Position numbers and translations under genes: made by a program. Positions 24,871 to 37,100 of a stretch of DNA of 64,000 bases are shown piece by piece (position 1 is the stretch's first letter; each line of letters begins with the position of its first letter). Below the pieces are notes generated by a model, which was given only the letters and a program-made list of their open reading frames with translations, made no database searches and was not told the origin of the DNA. This DNA comes from Strix aluco (lineage: Eukaryota > Chordata > Aves > Strigiformes > Strigidae): the NCBI RefSeq assembly GCF_031877795.1, contig NC_133931.1, forward strand, positions 24,736,264 through 24,800,263, given 5' to 3'.

Positions 24871-25066
24871 TGAAACACTACTGTAGTTGCAGCGAATTAT
24901 TAAAACTATCTACAGAATTTTAATCATACAATTCAGGTTTCAATATGTCAGCAAAACAGCAATGTATAACCCATAGAGTTTATATTCTGGAAGTGAAATT
25001 ATCAAACTATTGCTCCAATGTCTGAAAAGTAAAGCTATCCTCCCTAGGTACACAGCACTCTCTCAC

Positions 25067-25141
25067 TTATGCTGACACATAAGGTGGTGGTGGATCTTTA
25101 GCAGCTCCATTCACAGGATCATCGTATGGTGGCAACAAGAC
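25067..25141 (-). CDS. LAPTM4B: LAPTM4B last coding exon (PY motifs and stop)
   Basis: The acceptor ttttcctttcctgcag precedes 25141. The 24 codons encode [16 protein letters not shown] then PPPPYVSA, followed by TAA at 25069-25067. Both PY motifs of the tail are in this exon, so skipping it or ending early would remove ubiquitin-ligase binding. Confidence 0.97.
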   Translation of the reverse strand, partial: VLLPPYDDPVNGAAKDPPPPYVSA

Positions 25142-28100
25142 CTGCAGGAAAGGAAAAAAAGGTTATATATTTTAAAAATAAACCAGCTGATAAACTTTAC
25201 AGACAAGAAAACCCTTAAGACCTTGTCCTAAAAGATAACAAAAATGAGTAAATTAGTAAGCAGGAGCAGAACAGTTGGAAAATGAAACAGTATTAGCTTG
25301 AAGTTCCTCCATTTCAATTTGTGTGCCTGTTTTCATTACAAAAGAAAATGTGATTTCTTCTCACTTGTTATTGACTCCAGTGACAACTTGATTTCAGCCA
25401 AAGATCATTCATTGCTGGTACCTGAATTTGTTCAATCTTACAGTGACAGTAGCGGCTTATTCTGCAGCTCTCCTCTGTCAAGAGTGCTTAAACCATGTCT
25501 CCTGGAGGAGTGCTCAAACTGCTAAACCAGAGTGAGAAAAGTCCCGAAAACCTCTCTTTCTGAGGTCTCCCTGGAACAGCTAGTAATTATTTCGGGGTGG
25601 GGAGAAAGAAAGCAAATGGAGAACAAATTACCCAATGTCTAAATAAATCTCCACTTTCGTACTTCTGGGGCACTCAGCCATGAGAAGGAAGATGTACATT
25701 CCCATAAGCCCTTCAGTGAATACTTAAACATCTGATAGAAATTAGGACAGCTTTAATCATATATCATCCCCATACGTAGGAGTCCAGGCAGCTTCCTAGG
25801 ATATGGGAAGTGCAAGTTCAGGCCACACAGGGCACAGGGGGGATTTGAACCAAGATTTCTACTTCTTTAGGCAAGCATGCTAGCTATCATGCAATTTTTA
25901 ATGGCACCAGCACTGACTGGTGCCATTTAATGGCACCAGCACTGACTGACTGGTGCCATTAATTAGCTTGCATGTGAAAAGATAAAGGAGCACTTCGTCT
26001 GTGAGTCCCATCAGGGACTGAAGATAAAGTAGATGTCTGAATGAAGAATGAGTGTACATTCCCTAAAATATCTCAATATCATTTAAGAATATCAGTTGTA
26101 GTACACTGGCAGAGATACTTTATGCATCTGAAGATCAATTATTCATGATGGAATTTCCAGATTTATCAGCATCGCTTCTTGGCCATTAAACAGCACATAA
26201 AGCTGATTGTCTATAATACATAGGGAAAATCCTGTTCTCAATAAAGTCAATGGAAGTTTTGCCATGAGAAGATTTCACCAGTTCTTAAAGAAGTTGATAA
26301 CCTGCCTTCTGCAAAGAAACATCTGTAATCACCCCTTTTGGAACTCATTCACAACATAACAAAGTCAGTGGGAATCTTTGTATAGATTTAAATAGACTGG
26401 ATCAGGCTTTTGTGGGATGATTCCAAGGGTGATTCACATTATACTTATGTGAGTTCACAGACATGCGTTGATGACCATTTCTTCAAGTACATCTGTGCAC
26501 ATGTTTGTAGGATTACAGATCTAACTTGGCATCTTCAGCCCCTAATCAAAAAAGTTTCATTATTTAGAAAAGGAAATTGTCAGAACCATCGTTATTAATA
26601 CCATATATTTGAGCTTGTAAATGCAATATGCTACACACACATCCACTACATAATCTAAAAAGCCTGTATTGAAAAGCATTTAATAACTTATGTCAACTTT
26701 AAAGAGTGCAAACAGCTTATGGCTGACTACTCATCTAGTGAAATTAGGACAACATATAGAAGTTCAAATAAATATTGTGATACAAGTAGTATTTTTGCAA
26801 TGTAACTTCAGTAAATCACACCGCTAAAGCATGTAAACTGTGAGATCCTCTCCCTAGTGCTGATCATTAGTTTTAATAACAGGGTTTCTAGTAAAATCTT
26901 TGTGTTACTAAAAAAGGCACTAGTTTCTCAAATGTACTGAAACATATTCATTAGTTGATTATGAAGCAATATAATTTGTAATTAAATCTGATCTACAGAT
27001 GACTCTGAAAATTAATCAAGTTCACTTTGTGAAGATTTAGCCATTTTATTGCACTCTTGTAATGCTAAGCCCCAAACTGTGGTCCATTCTTTTCAGGTTC
27101 AGAGTCCACTTCATCAGGCATAATGAGAAATGATAGCAGACACAATCCACAAAGCTGTCCATCTTCCAGGTCTACGAGCTGATTAACAAAGGACAATACC
27201 TCTTCCTGTGCTCTGATCCTCTTTTAGATCAATGTGTCCTAAGACTACTGTAGTTACATCAATATTATTACCTCAGCATTGAGGTTATTGTCATTTGCAG
27301 TACGTCCCCTGGAGGATTTACTGATCTGAGTGAGCTTCTTCATCGGGTTCACTCCTGTATGAAACAAAATCTGTCTGGTAGGAGAACAGCCTCCTGGTGA
27401 GGCTTTTACCTCTTGGGAGGTGACCACTCTGCTTTGCTGTATGGACTCGAAACTCATATGTGGGTCAGTGGCCCCAAGGACCCTCAGAAGACACTTTCTT
27501 ACTTACCAACAGTTTAACAAGAAGTGAGAGGAGATAGGAATACCTACAGGCGCCATTTTGGAGAAGCCACTGGCTAAATCCTAAGGCATATGGATTTCTA
27601 TAGGAATATTCAAGGTATGTGGGGCATGAATTAGGGACACCACTAAAAAGGTTCAGAAGTTTCACAAGAAAATATCTACAGTGGAAGGCTAAAGAGTATT
27701 TGCCAAATGTCTGTAAAATTTAGGGTCACTTTATTGCTGGCAAAGGTTATTTGTCTGAACAGTTCTATCAGCATTACTCTACAGGCTTAGTCCCCACACA
27801 TTTTTCTGTTTAAATATTTAAACATCCTGATCTTGCACTCCCTGACATAAAAAGAAGAGTGATAAAAAATGATGAGTGTAGAATGAGCAGAATTCAAAAT
27901 TACTATTTTTACCTAGCAGTCTTCGAGTTAGACAAAGAAAATATGGACAGGTTATTAAACAAAGGTTAAGATGAATGAATGTGATGGACAACATGTGGAA
28001 GAAAGCACTCAGAGTTTGTGGAATACATGGCACTGGCTGGGACCCCAGGTATTTCATGTCATTAGTATAGTAAAAGTCCTTTAAACTAATCTAACTGTTT

Positions 28101-31100
28101 TACTTTCAGGCAATGTGGTTTTGTTACTGTTGCTTAATCATCTGTCAACTGTAAGTCTAAATAATCATCCTTCAGCTTCCACGACAGTTTGAATACCTCT
28201 TCAACCACTCTATAATTACAAATCTTGCAATTCTGCCTCTGTAAGACTACCTTTTAATTATTTTTTACAAGAACAGTGTTTCAGGCCATTACTTTCCCTT
28301 AATAATTTTTTCCATCTTTTCTCAAGTAGGTCTATTTTGGCAAAAGGGAGAAATATGATAAAACCTGAATTATCTCAGCTTTTAACTGTTTACTGTTGAA
28401 ATGGTTAACAGTTTAAAAAAATCTCAAGGAAAAGAGAATTCCATTAGAATTTTAATCATTGAATTTATGCCAAAGTAGCTGAGATGAAAATCTGGATCAG
28501 AGTAGTTTTCCCTTCTCTTATGTTAATTTTAAATCTCAACATGGTTTAATGGAAGCAGATAAGTGCCTTGGACATAAACAGCATAGTTATTCAGGCAGTA
28601 CGTTATGCCGTCCAGAGACATAAAATGGAAGCCAGTCACTGAGCCAAAGGGTGAATTCAGAAACCAGAAAAATAGACAGAAACTCACTATTCAGACTTAT
28701 CTAAGAACCTAATTAGAATGGATGCAATCTAAAATAATTCATGAAGGACAAAAATATATGCATATTTTAGGTCCATGGTATCCCCAAGGCAGAACATCCA
28801 CTAGGATAACTGATGCATTTTGCTTCCCAGGCACTACATTTGAGCATTTCCTTGCTTGTTTGTTGTGAATTGAGAAAATGTATGTTAGTTCCCCTGGATG
28901 CTCTGGGACTAATGTTTACAGAGAGTTTGAGACTGTCACTCACAAGTTACTCTATAAAGTAAGTATGAAGGACCCCCATTTTTTGGAACTCAGTGTTCCC
29001 TGTGAAAAGAAGTTCTGGCTTTTGATCTGTAGACCAGATAGTAAGTTTGGAAGATTAGATGGTAGCAGGGTTCAGTTCTACAGGATGCCTAAAATCCAAA
29101 GGACAGAAGCTGCTAACTTCTTTTACAACCCCCATAACTGTATTTAAGAACCATGTAACATTTTAACATCATCCTTTAATATGCAGCCACAGGAGGAGAT
29201 GACATTACTCACTGTTTGTGTAGTTGTCTGATGGTAAAAGCATTGCACAGAGTCTCTGAGATCAGAGCTAGGGGCTAGGGGCTCCCAAACCAAGAGGGTT
29301 CAAACCCACAGCTTCTATCTGCCTTACGAATGCTCCAGACACAAGGTTTTCAGCCAGGTTGGAAGGACCACTTTCCACCCTCCTGTTGTCACAGTGAAGC
29401 CAAGTATGCAAGAATCCATGGGGTAAGAAAGAAAGAAAGTAAGAGAAAGTGTGGCTATGTAGCCCCTTGGTTAGAGTGCTTAAGTGGGACAGGGAATCCT
29501 GGGTGCTGGGCTTTGCTCCCAATACCATTTAAGCATTTTGTGATAAGCAGTCTTGTTGTATAATACGCAGAAATAATCCAGAACTGACCCATAAGAAATC
29601 CTGGTCCTGACTTAGCTGGTGTCATCCAAGTGGTCTGGATAATTGTATTACATAAGCATCTTTCTATTATAAAGTACATGATACAGGATGACCTTCTCTG
29701 GAACAAATAATTACCATACAAGTTTGCCAATGGCTATATTCTATTCAGTTAATATAAGCATATGTCATTTCTTATTTTTTACATCCTGGTTAATCTGGTT
29801 TTGGAGAATAAGTTTTTTAATACATTGTTTAGAAATATGCCTAAGAAGAAACATAGGCAAATATTTGTATATTCAAACAGTTTGGAATTAATTTTGGCCT
29901 GAAGGTGTTTTTTGGGAGGGGAATTGCATAATTTCAATAATCACTTCGTATTTTTGCAGCTGATTCCACATTTATCTGGATTTCCAGTAGAAAGTTTTCT
30001 TTTTTCAACAAGTTTTCTCATATTGCTGCAGTTATTCCTGTTTGAACTCAAGCTCTTAGATCTGTTTGCTGTCTAGTACATTTCTAGAGGAGAAAATGCG
30101 CTTAGTCCTGTATGAGTAAACTTAAATAGTTGTCTAATTGATTATTTCTACATTCTTAAGAGTCTCAACCAAAACTCATTGAACTCAATAGAAATCTTTC
30201 TGTGTCTCCAGAGAGCTTTGGATTGCTTTTTCCCCCAGCCATTTGTATTCTTCACTGGGTGGAATAGTGCAACTGTCACATAACAGCTTTGAGTTTGAAC
30301 AGCATTTTGGCTGGCAGTTATATGAAACTTCTGTGAGTTCCCATGGTAAAATACCTTGTTGATGTCTTGCTAGAAACAAACATCATTAGAGACAGCTCTA
30401 ACATACTTTTCTCTAACACCTTCTAGAACAGAAATGCTCTTGATAATGCCAAAAAAGTTATAGACTAAAAATGTCTATGGTAAGTGCTGATGATTGTAGT
30501 GAGCATTCAGGATTTCTCAAACCTTAGCTTTTCAATAAAAACTCTCGTCCTTTATGCTGTAGGACTTCACATGGCAGCAATACACAGTGTATAGACAGGG
30601 ACAGGTGACAATGAGTAGTTGAGTGGAATTAGGGTCATCACTACGGCAATTTAATCCTGGTCCTGTTGCTGACCTTTTGAGTTTTGACAAATCGTTTGAC
30701 TTGGTTTTAGGAAGATCTCGCATTTGTAAAACAGACATATTATTTGAAATATCTTAAAAGGTGTTGGAAACCTTAAGACAGGTTTAAAACTCTCTTGGAT
30801 GAAATTTGCATAGGACTGTATGAGACAGGGACTAAATTGTGGAAATATTTACAAACTAAATATGTATTTGCAGAAATATCAGCCTATGCCCGGAAATGTT
30901 TACTCCACCTCTTTGCCACAGCTATGTATGCATTACATGTCACTCTTCTGCAGAAGTGACCTTTACATTTCAGCCACAGAAACTGCTACCAGGAATCCTT
31001 ATGGGAGGCCTGTGTGAATACAGGGGGAGGAAATGGAGAGAGGGCAAAAGGAGCCTTTTATTTCACACAGCTCACTTACAAAGTGTCAGTGGGTTCAAGG

Positions 31101-34100
31101 CCTTATTCTCGGTTTACTTAAAAAGGGAGGGAGAGTAACTACAAAGAGAATAGTGGTAGGTGGATAGCAAGAGAATGCCAGAGCCAGTGCTGAACCATTT
31201 CAGAGGTAAAAGTGCTGAACCACAGCAATTTCCTCATCCAGGAGTCTCTGGTCCAATGTGCAGCCCCTGGCCTGGTGATAGGACAAACACTGACACAGCT
31301 GCAGGCTGAAATACAGTCACCACATGCATTTCCTTTCCTATTTCATGATAAATTTTCTCCTTGATGTAGCACAGAGCTGATGCATCGAGTTCAGAGACAA
31401 CTGAATTGAAAGATGAGGTTTTAAGCAGCACATGCCTGGTTGCATCAGTCCTCTACTCTGGGTTCATTTCATCCCAGTGATTCCAGCTTGAGACCAACCA
31501 CCGACTTGTATTAATATGATACCATTGTGCAGTTTGGAAAGGGTTTGATGGTATGCAATCACATTTACTAATTTCATGTTTACTTCACTGCTCTCCTGTT
31601 ATTCACCCAGCCAAAAGGAGTGGAATTTCCTCCCACGGCTGCGGTGCTTTGAGGAGCCATTAACTACAACCTAAACCAGGCTCAGCTGCAGTGAAGCAAG
31701 CAACTAGCCTACAAACAGCTCTGCAGGGAAGGCTGCTGGCGTGACCACCTGTTCAGTTCAAGGTAGTCCCAACAGCCCTCATGTACTGTTGGGTTCTTCA
31801 CTACGCAAATATTAAGAAGATCAACTGGGGAAAACAGAAGATTTCCATGTATATAAACAGCTATAGCTGGCTGATTACTTCACTCTCTATGCAGGAAAGG
31901 CTGAGATTAACTCTCTCTTTGCATCATTTTCCTGTCAAGTTTGACAATGTGCTTTGCTTCTGAGAAGTCTGAGATTACAGAGGAAAATGTAAAATTAAGA
32001 TGTATTTTTTGCTCAAAATTTTCAGAAATCCAGATCTTCTCAGTAGAGCTCTGTTTTGGAGACTCAAGGCACCAGGTGGAAGCTATTTCCTTTAGTACTG
32101 TGTATGACAATGAACACTGGACTATGTGTAAATATCACTATTCACATAATTAATTTTGTATTTTATTTGAAATGAAATAAAGCTATTAATGTAGCACGCT
32201 TTATTTCCTGTACAAAATTTACTGCAAGTTACTATATATACTAGTTTTATTGAGGTAGACTCTTCAAAAGTTTCTTATGTTTCTGTACATAGGGTGGGAA
32301 GTAGTGTTTATCAAGAGTTTCTGAAGAAATAGGGTTTTTCTACAATGGATGCCCAACAATTTTTAAGCCCCAAGCTTTGCAGGTGTCTCAGGAGTCTTCT
32401 GCTACTTTTAAAAATTCAGTTCATAAACTGCAGGTGCAAATTGTACCTTTGGGTCATCTGATCTGGCCATCTCTGAGGTAACTTCAGAAAAGTAGGTAGT
32501 ATTTGGCCCTGAAGAACAGTAGATCATGCACGCTCAGATTATCAAGGGAGAGAGATTGACTGAAAGAGTTAGGAAGTATTAAAACTAAACTGAGAATTCA
32601 GAGTTTTCTCTTTAACCCCTTAACATGAAGACACACTTTACACTGACTGTATGAAAAGACTGACAACCTTCAGGAGAAGAGGGAGCTTTTTCCTAGTGGT
32701 GAAGAAACAGGAACGATAATAATTCTGTGGTGAGAAGCAGTCAAATGTTGCATGCAAGATAAACACTGGAGAAAGAAGCAGGGATTAGCTTTCATCACGC
32801 TGCAGCTAAGCACATGCATGTCGGGACAACTCCACTGGATCAGATGAAAGGCCCATCCAGATCACAGTAATTAGTGATGGATGATGAAGAAAGAGAAGTG
32901 CAAGACAGAACAATAAAAGAAATGAAGAAAGAGCAGTGCAAGCATATATAGTCATGACTTGCCCGGAATATTCCCCAAACTGTCAGAAATTTGAATGTCA
33001 AGTACTTGCTGAATTACTGGTCATGTCTTAGAGGAATTTTTCTTCCACTGAATTTTCTAGCGTGCATTTGAACCCATGTTGACTTTTAGCACCTGCAACG
33101 TCCTGTGGTAAGCAGTCCTACATCTAATCTAGGTGTTACATGAGGAAATACCTTCTTCGGTTTGCTATGAAACCTGCCACTAGCTGTTTCATTGAATGTC
33201 CCCCAGTTCTTTTGCTAAGACAGTGAGCAGTTGTTCCTCCTTTACATCCTCCGCCTTTACCTCCTCTGCTTTTACCTCCTCTGCTTTAAAATCAACTGTG
33301 ATTTTAAAGACCTCTATTATGTTCTCTCTTGTTCTGTCCCTCTTTCATTCCACTAAGGAGCCTTGCTCCCCTGCAGTGCAGTCTGCAGTTAATTTCTTCA
33401 TACTAAGAAACTCACTTGACAGTTTTGGGTCCAGGCTGAAGAGAGAGCTCTAAGACCAGGCATGTGGAGAAGCATTACAATCAGGAGGGTGCTGGGGAGA
33501 GTGCTGACCTATCTGGATGAAGCTTCCTTCATGCTCAGAAGAATGGCAGGCACTTTCACCCACCTGACCTGTGTTAGATGTTCTTCCAGATGAGATCAAC
33601 TGCCCTTTAGAAGCAATTCTTTAAAAAAAAATGCTTGTAAATATCTGCTTAAGAGGTGGCTGTTTACAATGTAAATGGCTGCTCTGGTCAAATGAGTCCA
33701 GTCAAAGCAACTGTTTCTGAGAAAGTCAGAGAGCAACGTTTACAAAAAACCTTTCCCATCTTTCTTCTGGGTATAGGGCCAAAGCTTCATATCCAAGACA
33801 AATCATACTTAATATCAAATGAGAAAAGTTTTACTTTGTTTTATGCACAGATGCTTTTGCTTGAAAAGTTTGTCCAAAATGTGCTAGTTCATTACTGTTT
33901 AAGGGTTTCGTGATATGTTGTCTGTCAAATGAATCCCAAGAAACCTTCCTCTCAACATGGACAGGAAGTATTTTCATGTTTATGTGTATGCATTTCCTTT
34001 AGAAACCGCACTAGAATGGTTACAGATGGAGTAGCTGGAAGCAAAATAGCTCAGAGATAATTTATAACCCCATTCAGTGAAGAAGTAGGCCTCAATGCTG

Positions 34101-37100
34101 TAAAATCATCTGTGCAAAGTTAGAGTTGGTATGTTTTGGGTTTTTTTGGCGAAACTGCTTGTTTATTCCAAACCACCAGCTCTCCAAGACACTATTTAAG
34201 AAACTTTACACGGGTTTATGGATTTCTGTAATAGAGCAGCACAATGCTTTCAGCACTTCAGATAGAGGAATAAATGTATATATTACTAGGACACAGCAAT
34301 ATTTAGGGACAGAATGTGATTAGCCTTGCGTGGGAAGAAAATTGGATTCGGGAAGCTATTGTCTTTTTCCATCATGTGCAAGCTCATAAAAGTCATCCAG
34401 AATAATGGTGTAATTACCCTCTCCATTCAAAGGCATAGAGGGATAGTCCACCTCAGGTCACAGAAGTGTTTCCTACATCTTGGCCAGCCCTCTACTGTTG
34501 CATCTCTAGTTGCACGTCATGATTTGTATGGACCAAAAATATTTATTTTTTCAAATTTCCCTTCATTTTTTTTTTTTTTCAAAATGAGCATTTGCTGGAT
34601 GAGCACATACTTTCTCAGGAGGTACTTGTGTGCATGTCATCGGTACTGAAGACTGGAAGTATACTTGGGCTCTGTGTAGCAAATGGTTGATGTGTTGTCC
34701 TGAGTGCAGAGACTGTGACAGAGTACTAATCTTTTGAACAACTTTTAAAATACTAACCTGCATCTATTTCAAACATTATCTCCTCTTAGGATTATATTGT
34801 ATATCCCACTCAAGAGTTAACAAGACAGGAACCTAGGAATAGCTCCCATGGGGCATTCAAATTGTTTAACCTGACTGGTCATCTCCCAACAGTGTGGTTA
34901 TCACAGCTGTGCTTGCATGACAGATATTGTTGGAAAGGCTTCTGTCTTATCTTCACCTCACCAGATGGACCGGTTTTCCCTATCTATATGCCTAGGGACA
35001 TGGAGTGACTCAATGTCAGTATTTGGGCACCACACCAGAGAGATGGGCCAGTTGTAAAGTTTGGAGGTAGATTTTGAAGTGTCATTATAACATTTGGGAG
35101 CACTAAGATCTGGGATTTTGAGATGACCAATCTCTAGTTCTGTCTTCCATACATATTTTTCACTGATTTTTATTTTTATATGAACACATTCTTTTGGTAT
35201 CACTATTAAAAAGTAAGGCATAATATTGCCATATAAAACACAGTTTTTCTCGCACAGTGTGTTTAGGCATTTCCTAGTGAATGCTGAAGGGAAGCCTTTG
35301 TTTATAACAAATTTTTACAATACTGTGTTAAAAGTACAAAGGAACGAAAGGTGATGAACTGACAGCTTGAGAGAGAAGTCTTATGTTAATAAATCACATC
35401 TGTAAAGCACCTGTCCACCAGAAACACCCGCAAACTTGCAGATCTTCTGAATTTGGTAGATGAATGCCCACTCTGCCTTCCTCTTTCTGAAGCTGACTGT
35501 TTGTCTCAGAGTTCATTTAAAGCAGACCTTGCTTTTCTCACTGCTCATAAACCAGAGGACCAAAACCGCAAGCGCTGTACAGTTTGGGATAGACCGCAGC
35601 AGGCAGTCCTGTGTCCATAAAGAGTCCTGAGGGACGCTTGGGAAGAGTGCAGTTGCTCTATGGGAGCCATTAAAGTGAATTGAAATCAGACTGTAAGAAT
35701 GGTCCAGAAATTACCAGAAGCCATTAATAACCGCAGGAAGCCAGAGCTCTTGATTACCGTCACACCCTCAGCAAAACAACGGCAGCTGGGTGCTGCTCCC
35801 TGGTAGGGGGCCGAGCTTTGCCTCCAGGCACTCTGTGAGAGCACAATGCCACCTGCTGAACCACCAGCTGCCGCCGCTGCCCCCCGCCCTCCCACCCAAC
35901 CGAGCGCTGATTTTCCGTCCGCATCTGCATGGTTTGTGGTGTTGGGTAAGTTTCAGCAGAGAGGCTGGGGCTGGAGGGACTATGGTGTGCGAGGAGTTCC
36001 TCCTCCGCTTGGCAAAGGCCAGGCTTGCACTGTGCAAGGGGATGCGATGCAAAGATGCCAGATGAGCTAGTGCTGGAGCTGAAGGCAGGACCGCCTCGGG
36101 GAAGAGCAGCTCTGCAGAAGGGCAGGGCTTCTACCGTTGGCCAGCTATATGGCTATAAAGGCACAGCATGGCTAACTGCTGCCGGGACTTTGCCTCTTGC
36201 ACCCTGCTGCATTTCCCTGCTTGAGCAATACCTGCCCTAGTGAATTCAGGCCTTCCCCGTCCTTTGTTGCACAGCGTAACTACGGCTTGAGCCTGACCTG
36301 GAAAATTCACACACAGCTCAGTTTATACACCCATATATCCTTGGCAACAGGGATTTAAGCTGTCATCAGCTTTTGCCACACTGATACGTATCCTTGGAAT
36401 TATACTGAAGACTCTGACTTGTTTTTTCAAGGCTGCAAAACAGCAGCTGCCAGATGGTAATGAATCAACCCTGTTTAAAAAAAAGGGTCTGTAAAGAAAC
36501 TCTGCAAATTTATAAACACTCTGTTTTTTCCTACATTGCATCACTTCCAATTAATGACTTCAAAAAGATTTGGAAGATTTAAATTACACATCCCTATTTC
36601 ATGTCTTCTTTTTAATCTAATTATGAACACTGAAAACAGATTTGTCTATTTCTATTTCGACTCTCTCACAAATTGTCATGTATTAGAATAATTCCAGTAT
36701 TTGAACTATGAACATGAATACAGCTTTTGTGTTTAAAATAAAAGTCTACTGGGGAAAATAGATAAACATATATATTTTGATCTTGTAATTTAACTTGTAA
36801 GTAAATTTAATGACTGTAATGACAAGGGGAAATGTTTTAGAAATCTTATTTTTAAACTTAAGAAGGTATTTGCCCCAAATTGACACCATTAATGGCCTGT
36901 TCCAAACAGCACTGCTGTCTTCTGAGAGCAGCTACCTAGTAATAGGTGAGACCTTTAACAAGAAGTGTGATTAGTGAATAGCAGTAAGCAACAGAGCAAA
37001 TGAGCAGCATGAAGCTATTCAGACCACAGAGAATGCTGGATTTTAAGGCAAAATCCTTCCATAAACAAGGAAGCAATGGAGGAAAGAGTTGAGTACAGAT

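Larger units (their letters stand above)
22894..25066 (-). other. LAPTM4B: Probable LAPTM4B 3' UTR
   Basis: This is the sequence following the LAPTM4B stop codon on the minus strand. No further splice acceptor is needed, so the final exon presumably runs through it until a poly(A) site. Its length is uncertain. An ATTAAA lies only 145 bases after the stop (24923-24918), and AATAAA hexamers occur at 23118-23113 and 22899-22894. The furthest is followed within about 50 bases by a GT-rich stretch (gtgtgtg), the usual downstream element. Open frames within the interval show no homology I can recognise. Confidence 0.4.

Noticed and set aside
29297..29307. Perfect pol III B box as a tRNA gene
   Set aside because: A-box spacing is too long and no acceptor stem or cloverleaf pairs, so I treated it as a SINE relic.
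35846..36070. 74-codon plus-strand frame as a gene
   Set aside because: It is alanine- and proline-rich at the start with no family resemblance. I kept the region only as a GC-rich patch.
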